Of a stretch of 35,131 nucleotides of DNA, positions 22,642-31,249 are shown piece after piece (position 1 is the first letter of the stretch; each line of letters begins with the position of its first letter). This DNA comes from Ktedonobacterales bacterium. Lineage in GTDB: Bacteria; Chloroflexota; Ktedonobacteria; Ktedonobacterales; JADMIN01. The position numbers were made by a program, and so were the translations under genes. The notes below the pieces were generated by a model. It did not search any database. It was not told the origin of the DNA and saw only the letters and a list, made by a program, of their open reading frames with translations. The stretch covers positions 1 through 35,131 of the forward strand of contig JAICSR010000004.1 in NCBI GenBank assembly GCA_025936795.1. Direction: 5' to 3'.

Positions 22642-23997
22642 CTACGCGCCCTCCTCGCCACTGGCCCGCAGCCGCGCCAGCAGCAGTTCGCCCGCAGCGC
22701 GCACATCGTCGGGATTGGGCATGCCAGCCGCGCCCTCCTGGCTCTGGCGCAGCGTCTCTTCCACCACCAGCGCGACCATCCTGGCAGGCGAGATCGCCTC
22801 GGCCTGTGGGCCGAGATCGGGCAGCGCGAATGCACGCTCTGTAAGCGTCAGCCCACTCGTATCCACATCTAGTGAGAACGCGCGTTGCTGCCCAACTGTT
22901 ATGACCTCTCGCAGCGCCAGCTGATGATACTGTTCGCGGGTGAGCGGGCCAGTCAGGCGCAGACGCGCCATCGTCTCGGGCGTGCAGACCGCCTCCAACT
23001 CCGCGCGAATGACATCGAGCGCATGGGTCGCCTCATCCTGGGCGCCGTCAACCTGGGCGCCGTCATCTGGCGCTGGCTCGCCTGGCGCGAGGTCATCGGC
23101 AGTCACGGGCCAGAGGCGACTGGTGTGTAGGGTGATCTCGGCGCGTGGCTGCGCCTTCGTGCGGATGTGCTCGATATGCCGCACGCCGTCGCGCGCCAGC
23201 TCCGCCCAGACGAAGCCCGGCTCGCCCGACTGCGCGCCAAACTCCATGCGCTCGGTTGCGCCCACCACCACTACCTCGCGCTCGCCCATGCGCTGCCGGG
23301 CATAGCGATGGATATGCCCCGCCACCACCAGGCGCACCCGCTCAGGCAGCGCGGCGAGGCTGGCCTGCGTGATGGTTCGCTCACCCTCATTCGGGCGCGC
23401 GAGGCCTTCGAGCGCCGCATGTGCGATCAGCAGCGCCACGTCGGCCTGCGCCAGCGTGTCCGTCGCCTCAGCGCTCCACTGCGCCAGCGCCAGCGGATCG
23501 CTGCCGGGGGGCGCGACTGGGTTGTTGCTGAGACCGATCACCGCGACGCGCAACTCGCCGCCAGCTACGCCCAGCGTGAACATCTGTGGCTCCAGCATGT
23601 CGGATGCGGCGAAGTAGTGGAGTTCGTCGAGCGCGGCGTAGACCTGCTGCGGCGCCTCACCGCCATGCTCAGTCTGCATACGCGGCGTGTCGTGGTTGCC
23701 ACTGATCGCGACGCAGACGATGCCCGCCCCGCCTAGCCGATGCAACTGCTCGGCCACGAAGGCGCGATCCTGATTGGATGGCGCAGGTGAGTCGAAGAGG
23801 TCGCCGGTGTTGATGAACAGCGCGGCGCGGCGTTCGAGGGCGCAGTCTACCGCCGCCTTGAATCCACGCCGCAGCCAGGCCCGCCGCTGAAGTCGTCGCC
23901 CCGGAGACAGCCGTGGCAGGGCAGGCGACAGATGATTATCGCCCGTGACGACCAGACCAATGACGGCGCCGTCTGCGGCGTCTGAGCTAAAGGTCAT
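22642..23997 (-). CDS. SbcD/YhaO-like DNA metallophosphoesterase
   Basis: 451 residues. The calcineurin-like metal-site motifs are present in order: GDNH (Asp20, His22), NTGDLFD (Asp66), SGNHD (Asn101, His102, Asp103), LIAHAALEG and GHIHRY. This is the Mre11/SbcD/YhaO nuclease fold, which cuts DNA ends with its ATPase partner. The C-terminal third (about 320-451) has helical segments suitable for capping and binding the ATPase. ATG 23997 was chosen because GGGAG lies 8 nt upstream; three in-frame upstream codon choices (to 24036) lack one. A promoter is at 24071-24100. Confidence 0.88.
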   Translation of the reverse strand: MTFSSDAADGAVIGLVVTGDNHLSPALPRLSPGRRLQRRAWLRRGFKAAVDCALERRAALFINTGDLFDSPAPSNQDRAFVAEQLHRLGGAGIVCVAISGNHDTPRMQTEHGGEAPQQVYAALDELHYFAASDMLEPQMFTLGVAGGELRVAVIGLSNNPVAPPGSDPLALAQWSAEATDTLAQADVALLIAHAALEGLARPNEGERTITQASLAALPERVRLVVAGHIHRYARQRMGEREVVVVGATERMEFGAQSGEPGFVWAELARDGVRHIEHIRTKAQPRAEITLHTSRLWPVTADDLAPGEPAPDDGAQVDGAQDEATHALDVIRAELEAVCTPETMARLRLTGPLTREQYHQLALREVITVGQQRAFSLDVDTSGLTLTERAFALPDLGPQAEAISPARMVALVVEETLRQSQEGAAGMPNPDDVRAAGELLLARLRASGEEGA

Positions 23998-24070
23998 CGC
24001 GCTCACTCCCAAGACACACATCCCCAGCCGCTGCACTCTGCGATAACGGCTTGCTCCCTGGCGCTCAGAA

Positions 24071-24100
24071 AGTGTAGACCGTTGAGAGGGTAAGCGTCAA
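24071..24100 (-). promoter_or_regulatory. Promoter of the yhaO-yhaN-like operon
   Basis: Minus strand: TTGACG (24095-24100), 18-nt spacer, TACACT (24071-24076), giving a leader of about 65 nt to ATG 23997. The rest of the 233-bp divergent gap holds only the holA -10 element. Confidence 0.65.
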
Positions 24101-24218
24101 ATCTGGAGCGGCTCACACAGGACTATCATCTTGTGCTTGTTGTGCTTGCGCGTCTCGGCCATGCGAACGACACGGCCAGTCGGCTGACGGCTGATTGCGG
24201 GCGGCGCGGCGGAAGACA

Positions 24219-24224
24219 TACAAT
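24219..24224 (+). promoter_or_regulatory. -10 element of a probably leaderless holA transcript
   Basis: TACAAT ends 6 nt before ATG 24231, so initiation about 7 nt downstream would fall on the start codon itself. TTGCGG at 24195-24200 (18-nt spacer) is a weak -35. No ribosome site precedes the ATG. Confidence 0.5.
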
Positions 24225-24230
24225 GATGCT

Positions 24231-25292
24231 ATGTTTTTACTGCTGCATGGCGACGACGAATTTTCGGCGCGCGCAGAGCTGGCGCGCCTGCGCGCATCGG
24301 GCGGCTTCGACTTCAACCAGGACACCTTTACCGGAGACGACGCCGACCTCGCCCAGATGCGCGCCATCTGCGACACAATGCCGTTCCTGAGCGAACGGCG
24401 GCTCGTCGTGTTGCTGGGGCTGCCCAAGCCGAAGCGTGGCGCGGACGGCGACGAGGACGACGATGCGGACGCTGAGCCTGCCGAGAAGCCCGCCAAACCC
24501 GCTGGCAAGGGCAAGAAGGGCAAAGCCACCGGGCCATCCCCGCGCGCATTCATCCAGGCGCTGGCCGACTATGCCCCGCATGTGCCGGAGACGACCACCC
24601 TCGTCGTCGTCGCTGGCAAACTGGAGCCGAGCAGCCCGCTGCTGAAAGCCGCCCAGCAGCACGGCAGCGCACGCGCCTTCATGCCGCCGAAAGGCGCTCA
24701 ACTGGAGGAGTGGATCACTCGCCATGCGCAGTCTGGCGGCGCGCGCATCACGCCGGAGGCCGTGCAACTGCTGGTAGAGTCGCTCGGCGCCGAGAATTTG
24801 CGCCTGCTCGACAGCGAGATCGAGAAGCTCTGCGTCGCCGTTGGGCGCGATGGACGCATCGGCGTCGAGCAGGTGCGCGCGCTGACACCACAGATCAACC
24901 AGGCGCGCGTCTTCGATCTGACCGATGCGCTGGCGCGCCGTGACCACCAGCGCGCCCTGGCGCTGCTGCATGAACAACTCGCCCATGGAGCACCTCCGCA
25001 AATGATCCTCGGACTGATCGCCGCCCAGACACGCAGGCTGATTCAGGTGAAAGCCATGGCGGAGCGCGGCATGCGCGCGGGACAGATCGCGGATGCGGCA
25101 GGGCTGGCGCCCTTCGTAGCGGACAAAACGATTGCGCTCGCCCGCCAGTTCAGCTTCGACCAGCTTGAGGCCGCCCACCGCGCGCTGCTCGATGTGGATG
25201 TGGCGCTCAAGAGCAGCCGCATGAGCGCCGAGCTGGCGCTCGACCTGCTCACCCTGCAGTTTGGCGAGACCACCGAGCGCCTCCCGCGCTGA
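24231..25292 (+). CDS. holA: DNA polymerase III delta subunit
   Basis: 353 residues. The clamp-loader subunit that opens the beta sliding clamp. MFLLLHGDDEFSARAEL (1-17) is the family opening. RVFDLTDALARRDHQRALALL (about 223-243) and the C-terminal collar with ALLDVDVALKSSRMSAELALDLL (about 318-340) are characteristic of HolA. An insertion at about 66-103 is highly charged and low complexity (GDEDDDADAEPAEKPAKPAGKG-like), placed in the N-terminal AAA+ lobe, and is not typical of the family. ATG 24231 fits the family start even though it lacks a ribosome site, which points to leaderless translation. It is divergent from yhaO. Confidence 0.9.
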   Translation: MFLLLHGDDEFSARAELARLRASGGFDFNQDTFTGDDADLAQMRAICDTMPFLSERRLVVLLGLPKPKRGADGDEDDDADAEPAEKPAKPAGKGKKGKATGPSPRAFIQALADYAPHVPETTTLVVVAGKLEPSSPLLKAAQQHGSARAFMPPKGAQLEEWITRHAQSGGARITPEAVQLLVESLGAENLRLLDSEIEKLCVAVGRDGRIGVEQVRALTPQINQARVFDLTDALARRDHQRALALLHEQLAHGAPPQMILGLIAAQTRRLIQVKAMAERGMRAGQIADAAGLAPFVADKTIALARQFSFDQLEAAHRALLDVDVALKSSRMSAELALDLLTLQFGETTERLPR

Positions 25293-25328
25293 TGCGCAGC
25301 ACAGCCTGTGCGTCGCCCATCACGACCT

Positions 25329-25337
25329 TGCTATAAT
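25329..25337 (+). promoter_or_regulatory. Extended -10 promoter for the GT39-like gene
   Basis: TGC-TATAAT carries a perfect -10 with the TG extension, 37 nt after the holA stop and 70 nt before the GTG at 25407. No convincing -35. Confidence 0.6.
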
Positions 25338-25406
25338 CGGAGTATCGCCGCGCCCAGCGTGAGCAGTTCAGCCACAGAGTCGTCGAAATGAAATGGAGTT
25401 CTCCTG

Positions 25407-26996
25407 GTGTCGTCGCTTCTCTCTGCCCTGGGCGCGTCGAAGGATGGCCAGCCAACCGTATTCACGCGATGGACTGGCATCGCAGAGAAACGTCTCCCGG
25501 CGCTGATCGCGCTGGTGGCCGCGCTACTCTACCTGCTGCCCGTCAATCAGTACTCCAGCAACTACGACGAGGGCGTCTACTGGCAGTCGCTGCGCGCGAT
25601 GCAGCAGGGCCATCCGCTGTATAGCTCCGTGTTCTCGTCGCAGCCACCCTATTTTCTGCTCAGCATCTATCCGTTCTACCGCGTGTTTGGGCAGAGCATC
25701 GCGGCTGCGCGCGTCGGCGTGGCGGTCTTCGGTGTGGTGGGCGTCATCGCGATCTTCTGGCTTGGCTCGGAGTTGATCGGCTTCTGGGGAGGCGTCATCG
25801 CGTCCACACTGCTGGTCTTTGAGCCATACTATCTCGCGCAGGCGCGCACCCTGGAAGCAGATGGCCCAGCAGTCGCAGTCAGCATCCTGGCGGTCGCGCT
25901 GGCGGTCGCGGCGAGCCGACGCTCTGGCGCCACATGGCGCTGGCTCGCCGCGCTCAGTGGCGTCGTCATCGCCTATGGGGTGCTCATCAAGCTGTTCGAT
26001 GTCGTCGCGCTCATCCCGATTGTCCTCTACCTCGCCACGCCGCTCTACAGCGCCTGCGTCGAAGGCGCGGGCCGTTTGCGTCGCCCGACCGCCTCCGGCC
26101 TTCGTTCAGGCGCGCGGGAGGCGTTGCCCGACCTGATTGCCTGTGCAGCAGGTGGGCTGGTGACGACAATCGTGTTGTTGGCGCCGTTCCTGGGGTCCTT
26201 CTCCGCGCTGTGGAATCAGGTCGTCGCCTTCCACACCGCCAATACCCAGAGCCTGGCGCCGCAACTCAGCGGGAAGGGCGACGTGACCATCCGCAGCTTT
26301 CTCATGGTGGGCGCGCTCGCGCTCATCGTTGTGGGTCTGGCGGTCTGGCGGCGTGAGTGGCGTGTGGCGCCGCTGCTACTCTGGCTCGTGGCGTCCATCG
26401 TGACGCTCAATCGGCTCACGATCTACTTCGGACATTACGCCGTGCTGGTCGCGCCGAGCCTGGCGCTGCTGGTGGCGCTCTCATTCGCGTTGCTCTCACG
26501 TGCGCTTGGCGCGCCGGGCGGGCGCTGGTTGAGCCTCGCCGTGACGCTGGCTATCCTCGTCGCGCTGCTCCACAGCGCCATCACTGACTTCACTCCGGTC
26601 AACGCGCATGATGTCGGCAGCGCGGCCAATACCACTGTCGTCGCGGGTGTCCCACCCAACGCGCAGACCTATCTCGCCGCCATCAACGCATTCACCATGC
26701 CTGGCGAGGTCGTCGTCACTGACGATCAGTACACGGCGGCTCAGGCAGGGCATGGTGTGCCGCCTGAGTTGGTGGATACCTCGTTCGTGCGTGTCGCGAC
26801 GGGCTACCTCACCGCAGCGCAGATCGAAGGCGTTATCGAGCGCGACCACATTCGCGTCATCATCCTGGGCTCCGATCGGCTGAGCCAGATTCCCGGCTTC
26901 ATGCCATGGCTACAGAGCCACTACGTGGTCGCTGCGCATACGGGCGACAACTACGCGATCTATCTGCGCGTGGCGTCCGGCCCCAGCGTCGCCTGA
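25407..26996 (+). CDS. GT39/ArnT-like glycosyltransferase
   Basis: 529 residues with about ten to twelve transmembrane helices. The first-loop DE motif (NYDEGVYWQ; Asp54, Glu55) is the acidic pair expected for dolichyl- or undecaprenyl-phosphate-sugar-dependent GT-C enzymes. QPPYFLLSIYPFYRVFG (about 79-95) fits the periplasmic loop-helix of this group, and the C-terminal part (about 400-529) is a soluble extracytoplasmic domain. It probably glycosylates a protein or lipid outside the membrane; sugar and acceptor are unknown. GTG 25407 has GGAG 8 nt upstream. Confidence 0.8.
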   Translation: MSSLLSALGASKDGQPTVFTRWTGIAEKRLPALIALVAALLYLLPVNQYSSNYDEGVYWQSLRAMQQGHPLYSSVFSSQPPYFLLSIYPFYRVFGQSIAAARVGVAVFGVVGVIAIFWLGSELIGFWGGVIASTLLVFEPYYLAQARTLEADGPAVAVSILAVALAVAASRRSGATWRWLAALSGVVIAYGVLIKLFDVVALIPIVLYLATPLYSACVEGAGRLRRPTASGLRSGAREALPDLIACAAGGLVTTIVLLAPFLGSFSALWNQVVAFHTANTQSLAPQLSGKGDVTIRSFLMVGALALIVVGLAVWRREWRVAPLLLWLVASIVTLNRLTIYFGHYAVLVAPSLALLVALSFALLSRALGAPGGRWLSLAVTLAILVALLHSAITDFTPVNAHDVGSAANTTVVAGVPPNAQTYLAAINAFTMPGEVVVTDDQYTAAQAGHGVPPELVDTSFVRVATGYLTAAQIEGVIERDHIRVIILGSDRLSQIPGFMPWLQSHYVVAAHTGDNYAIYLRVASGPSVA

Positions 26997-27035
26997 CTCC
27001 CTGCCGAGGCGCCTACCCGCCAAAGCCAGGCAGCG

Positions 27036-28277
27036 CTAGTCATTGGCAAGCGGCACAGCGGCCTGGGGTAGCGCCTGGGGCAGCGTCGCCTTGGGACGCC
27101 CCCACCGCGAGCGAATCGAGCGGCGCAGTGGCCGTTCGAGCAGGTGGTAGCTCAAGCCAGAGACCAGGATGACCAGCGCCGAAAACGCCCCGAAAAAGGC
27201 GAGGTTGTCCGGGATGACATGCAGTGTCGCGCGCGAGGCGGCATCGAGTTGTTCCCACAGTGGCGCGCCGAGTAGATACCAGACAGGCTTGTGCAGAATG
27301 TAGATCGCGTAACTGATCTCACCTAGCCATACGAGGAGAGGAATCGAGAGAACCCGCGCGATGACGCCGCGCTGGAAGGCAAGCAGGAAGATGATGGCGG
27401 CGAGCGGCGGCAACTCGATTGGGCCAAGTGTATCCACCACTACGCCGTGGATACCGGCCCTATCAGTGACGACCAGCGCTAACCCGAACACGACCAGCGC
27501 GACCACGATCAGCCCATCAAACAGCGGGCCAGTCAGCCGCCGCAACAGTGGCAACGCGTCTGGACCGTATCTGATAAATAGTAGCCCCATCGCCATGCCT
27601 ACGATGAACTCTGGAAAGCTGATGAGCGGATTGTAGCGTACGACGTTGCGCCATAGTGCGCCCGTCACCCAGCCTTCTCTGCCGATGATGGCAAGCGCCA
27701 TAGCTACTGCAAGGAAACAGAGCCAGGAGAGCACGCCGAGCAGCCAAAGTCCACGGCGACGCAGGCGACCAGCGAGCGGAAGCGCCAGCGGGAAGAGGAG
27801 GTAGAAAAACGCCTCAACCGAGAGGCTCCAGCTTGGCTGATTCCATTCGAGCGTGAAGGGCAGCCATGCGTGCAACATGGTCAGGTGCGCGACGCCTGAG
27901 ATGGCCAGGACCTTCGGGTTAGCTTCCACTGTCAGGTACTCAGGCAGGGCCAGCACGAGGCCGAGCAGGTAGACCGGGTAGATGCGCGCGATGCGGGCGA
28001 CCCAGAATTCGCGTCGGCTGCCCCGCAGAGTCCCATTCGGCGTGATGTAGGTGTAGGCGAGGATGAATCCTGATAGGAGGAAGAAGAAGTCAACGGCGAT
28101 GTGGCCCTGCAGCAGGACGAGGCCCAGCCCAGCGGGGAGCGCCGCATGCGACGCTGGCTTGCCGGGCAGCGGCTCCAGACGGAATTCGCTGGCGAAGTGA
28201 TAGCAGACGACCCAGAAGGCGGCGAAGAAGCGCGCTCCTGTCAAGGCGTTTAGCGATCTGCGCGCGTTCTGTCGCAC
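27036..28277 (-). CDS. Acyltransferase-3 family membrane protein (OafA/NodX-like)
   Basis: 413 residues, about ten transmembrane helices. The N-terminal LTGARFFAAFWVVCYHF (about 12-28) with His27, the FLLSGFILAY segment (about 66-75) and a Gly/Arg-containing RREFWVARIARIYPVYLLGL loop (about 88-107) match the family. It would transfer an acetyl or other acyl group to an exported glycan or lipid. GTG 28277 has GAGGAG 7 nt upstream. It neighbours the GT39-like gene tail to tail, which suggests shared envelope-glycan work but is not proof. Confidence 0.87.
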   Translation of the reverse strand: MRQNARRSLNALTGARFFAAFWVVCYHFASEFRLEPLPGKPASHAALPAGLGLVLLQGHIAVDFFFLLSGFILAYTYITPNGTLRGSRREFWVARIARIYPVYLLGLVLALPEYLTVEANPKVLAISGVAHLTMLHAWLPFTLEWNQPSWSLSVEAFFYLLFPLALPLAGRLRRRGLWLLGVLSWLCFLAVAMALAIIGREGWVTGALWRNVVRYNPLISFPEFIVGMAMGLLFIRYGPDALPLLRRLTGPLFDGLIVVALVVFGLALVVTDRAGIHGVVVDTLGPIELPPLAAIIFLLAFQRGVIARVLSIPLLVWLGEISYAIYILHKPVWYLLGAPLWEQLDAASRATLHVIPDNLAFFGAFSALVILVSGLSYHLLERPLRRSIRSRWGRPKATLPQALPQAAVPLAND

Positions 28278-28337
28278 TCTGCGTCTCCTCGTTAGTGAAC
28301 GGATGTTTGCACAAGGCCTGCATGCGCCAGTGACGCT

Positions 28338-28366
28338 AGTCTAGCATTCGCGGCTGAGGCCGTCAA
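28338..28366 (-). promoter_or_regulatory. Promoter of the acyltransferase-3 gene
   Basis: Minus strand: TTGACG (28361-28366), 17-nt spacer ending in TGC, TAGACT (28338-28343). It has both a -35 and an extended -10. The leader is about 60 nt. Confidence 0.65.
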
Positions 28367-28371
28367 ACACG

Positions 28372-28395
28372 ACGCACGTTGATTCCAATGTGCGT
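28372..28395. promoter_or_regulatory. Inverted repeat between divergent promoters
   Basis: ACGCACGTTG-ATTC-CAATGTGCGT has 10-bp arms with one mismatch, lying just upstream of the acyltransferase -35 and about 120 nt before the pyrE-like -10. It could be a shared operator. The remainder of the 28278-28670 gap shows no gene. Confidence 0.4.
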
Positions 28396-28516
28396 GACGA
28401 CACATCGCAGACGCGCTGGATTGAGTGATGCGCGCCTGCTGGGCGCTGGAGCGCCGCTGCATGATTCGCACCATGCGGACGGCGCACCTCGGCGATGTTC
28501 GCCGCTGGACCGCGGG

Positions 28517-28525
28517 TGGTATACT
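28517..28525 (+). promoter_or_regulatory. Extended -10 promoter for the pyrE-like gene
   Basis: TGG-TATACT, about 146 nt before ATG 28671, without a convincing -35. The leader is long enough for regulation, but no attenuator stem was recognised. Confidence 0.45.
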
Positions 28526-28670
28526 GATGCCCGATTGCGCTGCACGGCGCCGCGCCATCGAACTGGCGCGTAGTCGTCGCTTTCGCCTGCCCCCACGGTC
28601 TTGCGGAGCCGCCAGCGTGGAGTTCAGCGCGACCATTGCTCATACCATCTCAGCATCCCAGGAGGCATGC

Positions 28671-29435
28671 ATGAACAATCAGCCGCTGGATACCCTGTGG
28701 CTCGCCCGCGCAATCTTCGATCTGGGGGGTGTCACCTTTGGCGATTACACGCTGGGCGGCAGCACCGTCAACTCCCCCGTCTACATCAATCCGCGTGCGC
28801 TCATCAGCAATCCTGAGGCGCTGCGTGTAGCGGCGCGGATGATGGCGCAAGAGGTCGCACTGGCGCAATCGCTGCGGCGGTCGCATGCGCAGCCCTACGA
28901 TGTGGTGGCGGGCGTGCCGACCGGCGGGCTGCTGCTGGCGACGGCCTTCGCGCTGGAGTCGAATACGCCGCTGATCTATGCGCGCCTGCGGCCAGAAGGT
29001 ACTGGCCAGCGCGGCATCGAGGGGCGCCACATCGAGGGCGCGCGGGCGCTGCTGATTGACGATCTCGTGACTGGCGGCGCGAGCATGAGCGAGATGGCGC
29101 GCTTCCTGGCGGAGCACGACATCAAGGTGCATGACGCGGTGGCCCTGGTAGACCGCCAGATGGGCGCACAGACCCGGCTCAAGCGCGTCGGCATCAACCT
29201 CATCAGCATCCTCAAGCTGGATGTGATGATGAACCACTATTACGAGAGCAGCCTCATCACCGAGGAGCAGCACAACAACTACCTCAACTATGTGCGCGCC
29301 AACCGCGCCGCCGAATCGGACGAGCTGGACGCCTCGCAGGCGGGCGAGCATGGGCAAGCTGGCCAGAAGAATGGCCAGAAGAACGGCGGCGCGAGCAACG
29401 GCCACGCCGCCGGGCACGAGGCTGACGCGCAGTAG
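28671..29435 (+). CDS. pyrE: Orotate phosphoribosyltransferase-like protein
   Basis: 254 residues. OPRT makes orotidylate from orotate and PRPP in pyrimidine synthesis. NSPVYINPR (34-42) matches the SPxYxDxR block and ALLIDDLVTGGAS (126-138) is the PRPP-binding loop. GVPTGGLLLA (81-90) is also typical. The segment that normally reads RKEAKxHG (catalytic lysine loop) reads RLRPEGTG (105-112) here, so both usual lysines are absent. The C-terminal 40 residues are Gln/Asn/Gly/His-rich and extend past the usual family end. ATG 28671 has AGGAGG 5 nt upstream. It may be the true PyrE of this lineage or a paralogue with another base substrate; the symbol is tentative. Confidence 0.75.
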   Translation: MNNQPLDTLWLARAIFDLGGVTFGDYTLGGSTVNSPVYINPRALISNPEALRVAARMMAQEVALAQSLRRSHAQPYDVVAGVPTGGLLLATAFALESNTPLIYARLRPEGTGQRGIEGRHIEGARALLIDDLVTGGASMSEMARFLAEHDIKVHDAVALVDRQMGAQTRLKRVGINLISILKLDVMMNHYYESSLITEEQHNNYLNYVRANRAAESDELDASQAGEHGQAGQKNGQKNGGASNGHAAGHEADAQ

Positions 29436-29456
29436 CCTGGCTGCCCACTCCCCCGG

Positions 29457-29568
29457 CCCCTCCCCCGCTGTGCGGGAGAGGGGAGACTGGAAAGCCACTC
29501 CCCGCTATGCGAGCGAGGCCGCAAAGCCTCTCTCCCGCTGCGGCGGGAGAGAGGGGTTGGGGAGGGGG
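29457..29568. repeat. Dispersed twin-hairpin repeat, copy 2
   Basis: Hairpin 1 is CCCCTCCCCCGC paired with GCGGGAGAGGGG (29457-29483, one mismatch). The linker GAGACTGGAAAGCC is followed by an extra block of about 35 nt that ends in a second AAAGCC. Hairpin 2 is perfect, CCTCTCTCCCGC-TGCG-GCGGGAGAGAGG (29527-29554), and the unit ends TTGGGGAGGGGG. It lies between the pyrE-like gene and azlC, in the same orientation as copy 1, and may act as a terminator. Confidence 0.8.
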
Positions 29569-29591
29569 CGCAAGGCGCGAGGTGTGCGACC

Positions 29592-30395
29592 ATGACAACC
29601 TCCCGAACTTCGGATGCGCTCGCGCACACTGAGCCATCCCGCGCGCTGCTGCTTGGCGCCCGCGACACGCTGCCGCTGCTGCCAGGTACCATACCGTTTG
29701 GGTTGATCTACGGCGCGACGGCGCTAACGGTGGGCATGCCGGCCTGGCTGACACAGATGATGTCCATCGTCGTCTTCGCCGGGTCGGCGCAGTTCGCGGT
29801 CGTGCTGCTCGTCGCAGGCGGCGCCTCGGCGGTCGTGCTGGTGTTGACGGCGGCCATCCTCAACCTGCGCCATGTGCTCTATAGCGCCTCGCTCGGCCCC
29901 ACCCTGCGCGACGCCCCGCGTGGCTGGCGGCTGGCGCTCGCCTATCTGCTGGTGGACGAGGTCTATGGCGTTGTGATCGGGCGCATGCTGCGTCTGCCGA
30001 TGCGCCAACGGGTGCGCTACATGCTCGGCTCTGGCCTCACCCTCTGGATCGCCTGGCAGATCAGCACGCTGGTGGGCATCCTGATCGGTGCGCGGATTCC
30101 CGCAGGCTGGTCGCTCGACTTCGCCGCCACGCTCACCTTCATCGCGCTGCTCGTGCCGCTGCTGCGCGACCGTGCGCTGATTGGCGCGGCGCTGATAGCC
30201 GGCGTTGTCGCCGCGCTGACACTGGCGGCGCCGCTCAAGCTGGGGCTGGTGGTGGCGGCCGTCGCGGGCATCGGCGCGGGGATGCTGCTCGACCGCTGGC
30301 ATGCTCGCCGCGACACAAGCGCCCCGCCAGTCGTGTCCGACCCACGAGCCGCCGACCACACGGCGCCGCCAGCCGCCACGGCGGAGGAGGGGTGA
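29592..30395 (+). CDS. azlC: AzlC-type branched-chain amino-acid exporter subunit
   Basis: 267 residues. DTLPLLPGTIPFGLIYG (about 25-41) and MMSIVVFAGSAQFAVVLL (about 56-73) are AzlC hallmarks, followed by ILNLRHVLYSASL (about 89-101). About seven transmembrane helices. With AzlD it exports branched-chain or other neutral amino acids. The C-terminus (about 237-267) is a polar Ala/Pro/Thr tail. ATG 29592 has GAGGTG 8 nt upstream. The stop is 4 nt before the azlD start, with azlD's ribosome site inside the azlC end. Confidence 0.92.
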   Translation: MTTSRTSDALAHTEPSRALLLGARDTLPLLPGTIPFGLIYGATALTVGMPAWLTQMMSIVVFAGSAQFAVVLLVAGGASAVVLVLTAAILNLRHVLYSASLGPTLRDAPRGWRLALAYLLVDEVYGVVIGRMLRLPMRQRVRYMLGSGLTLWIAWQISTLVGILIGARIPAGWSLDFAATLTFIALLVPLLRDRALIGAALIAGVVAALTLAAPLKLGLVVAAVAGIGAGMLLDRWHARRDTSAPPVVSDPRAADHTAPPAATAEEG

Positions 30396-30399
30396 GCAG

Positions 30400-30717
30400 A
30401 TGGCGCTGGCATTGAGCATCGTGCTGATCGGCGTGCTGACCTACCTGATGCGCGTCGCATTCATCGGACCTTCGCGGCTCTCGCTGCCACCCTCCGTCGA
30501 GCGAGCGCTGCGCTTCGTGCCGCCTGCCGCGCTTGCCGCGCTGATCGTGCCTGATCTGGTTGGCCACAATGGCGCGCTCGTCCTCACACTGGCCAACCCG
30601 CGCCTGATCGCAGGCGTGGTGGCGCTGGTGGTGGCCTGGCGCACCCGCAATGTCGCCGCCACACTCATCATCGGCATGGCAGTCTTCTGGCTGCTCTCTG
30701 CCCTGCTGCCCGGCTGA
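30400..30717 (+). CDS. azlD: AzlD-type branched-chain amino-acid exporter subunit
   Basis: 105 residues, four hydrophobic helices, typical AzlD size. TYLMRVAFIG (14-23) and FVPPAALAALIVPDLV (about 43-58) are family segments. It is the obligate small partner of AzlC. ATG 30400 uses GGAGGAGGGG. Its last 30 bp (30688-30717) are repeated, with only synonymous differences, at 31250-31279. Confidence 0.92.
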   Translation: MALALSIVLIGVLTYLMRVAFIGPSRLSLPPSVERALRFVPPAALAALIVPDLVGHNGALVLTLANPRLIAGVVALVVAWRTRNVAATLIIGMAVFWLLSALLPG

Positions 30718-30776
30718 CGCTACAGCACACTGGCGCGACATCCTTGGCATGATCCTACGCAGATGGGAGGAGTGAC

Positions 30777-31217
30777 ATGGCACATTTTTCACCTTCACGA
30801 AGAGTACTATGCCGAATAATCCGCAAAATCACTTGGATAGTAACAGCCTGTGTTGCCGTCGGAATCGTGTTCGAGGCCATCGTGTGGTTCATGCCCGTAG
30901 ACTCGGCGACGTTTGTTGAACGGGATAGTTACGGTGGCATCACCGCTAGCTCTACCAGCCATGATTCAGCAGTCGCTTCCAGGTTGCGGCGGACCATCAA
31001 TACTGGGCCATCCGCAATCGCGCCGCTCGACCCTTTCCCGGTATGCTCCTACTCTGCTGATCAAGTTCCGCAATCCTTGCCGTACTCCTACACCTTCATG
31101 TGGCAAGGCATGGTTATCGAGACTGTCAAAGGGTACAGATACAACTGCGGACAAGGAAACGTAGACTGCGGCGGTATCCACTGGATCGAGGTATGGAATG
31201 TGCCACACACAGATTGA
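30777..31217 (+). CDS. Lower-GC hypothetical protein with N-terminal membrane anchor
   Basis: 146 residues, no family recognised. One hydrophobic helix (about 18-39) is followed by an extracytoplasmic domain with Cys90, Cys124 and Cys131 and a GYRYNCGQGNVDCGGIHWIE stretch (119-138). A disulfide is plausible. ATG 30777 has GGGAGGAG upstream. Its base composition and codon use are visibly less GC-rich than all neighbours, suggesting recent acquisition. It sits between azlD and a duplicated azlD 3' end. Confidence 0.6.
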   Translation: MAHFSPSRRVLCRIIRKITWIVTACVAVGIVFEAIVWFMPVDSATFVERDSYGGITASSTSHDSAVASRLRRTINTGPSAIAPLDPFPVCSYSADQVPQSLPYSYTFMWQGMVIETVKGYRYNCGQGNVDCGGIHWIEVWNVPHTD

Positions 31218-31249
31218 CCACTCCCAGATTTCGCCGACATCGCCTATAC

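Noticed and set aside
28650-29498. Minus-strand frame opposite the pyrE-like gene
   Set aside because: Crosses the repeat and has no domain or ribosome site.
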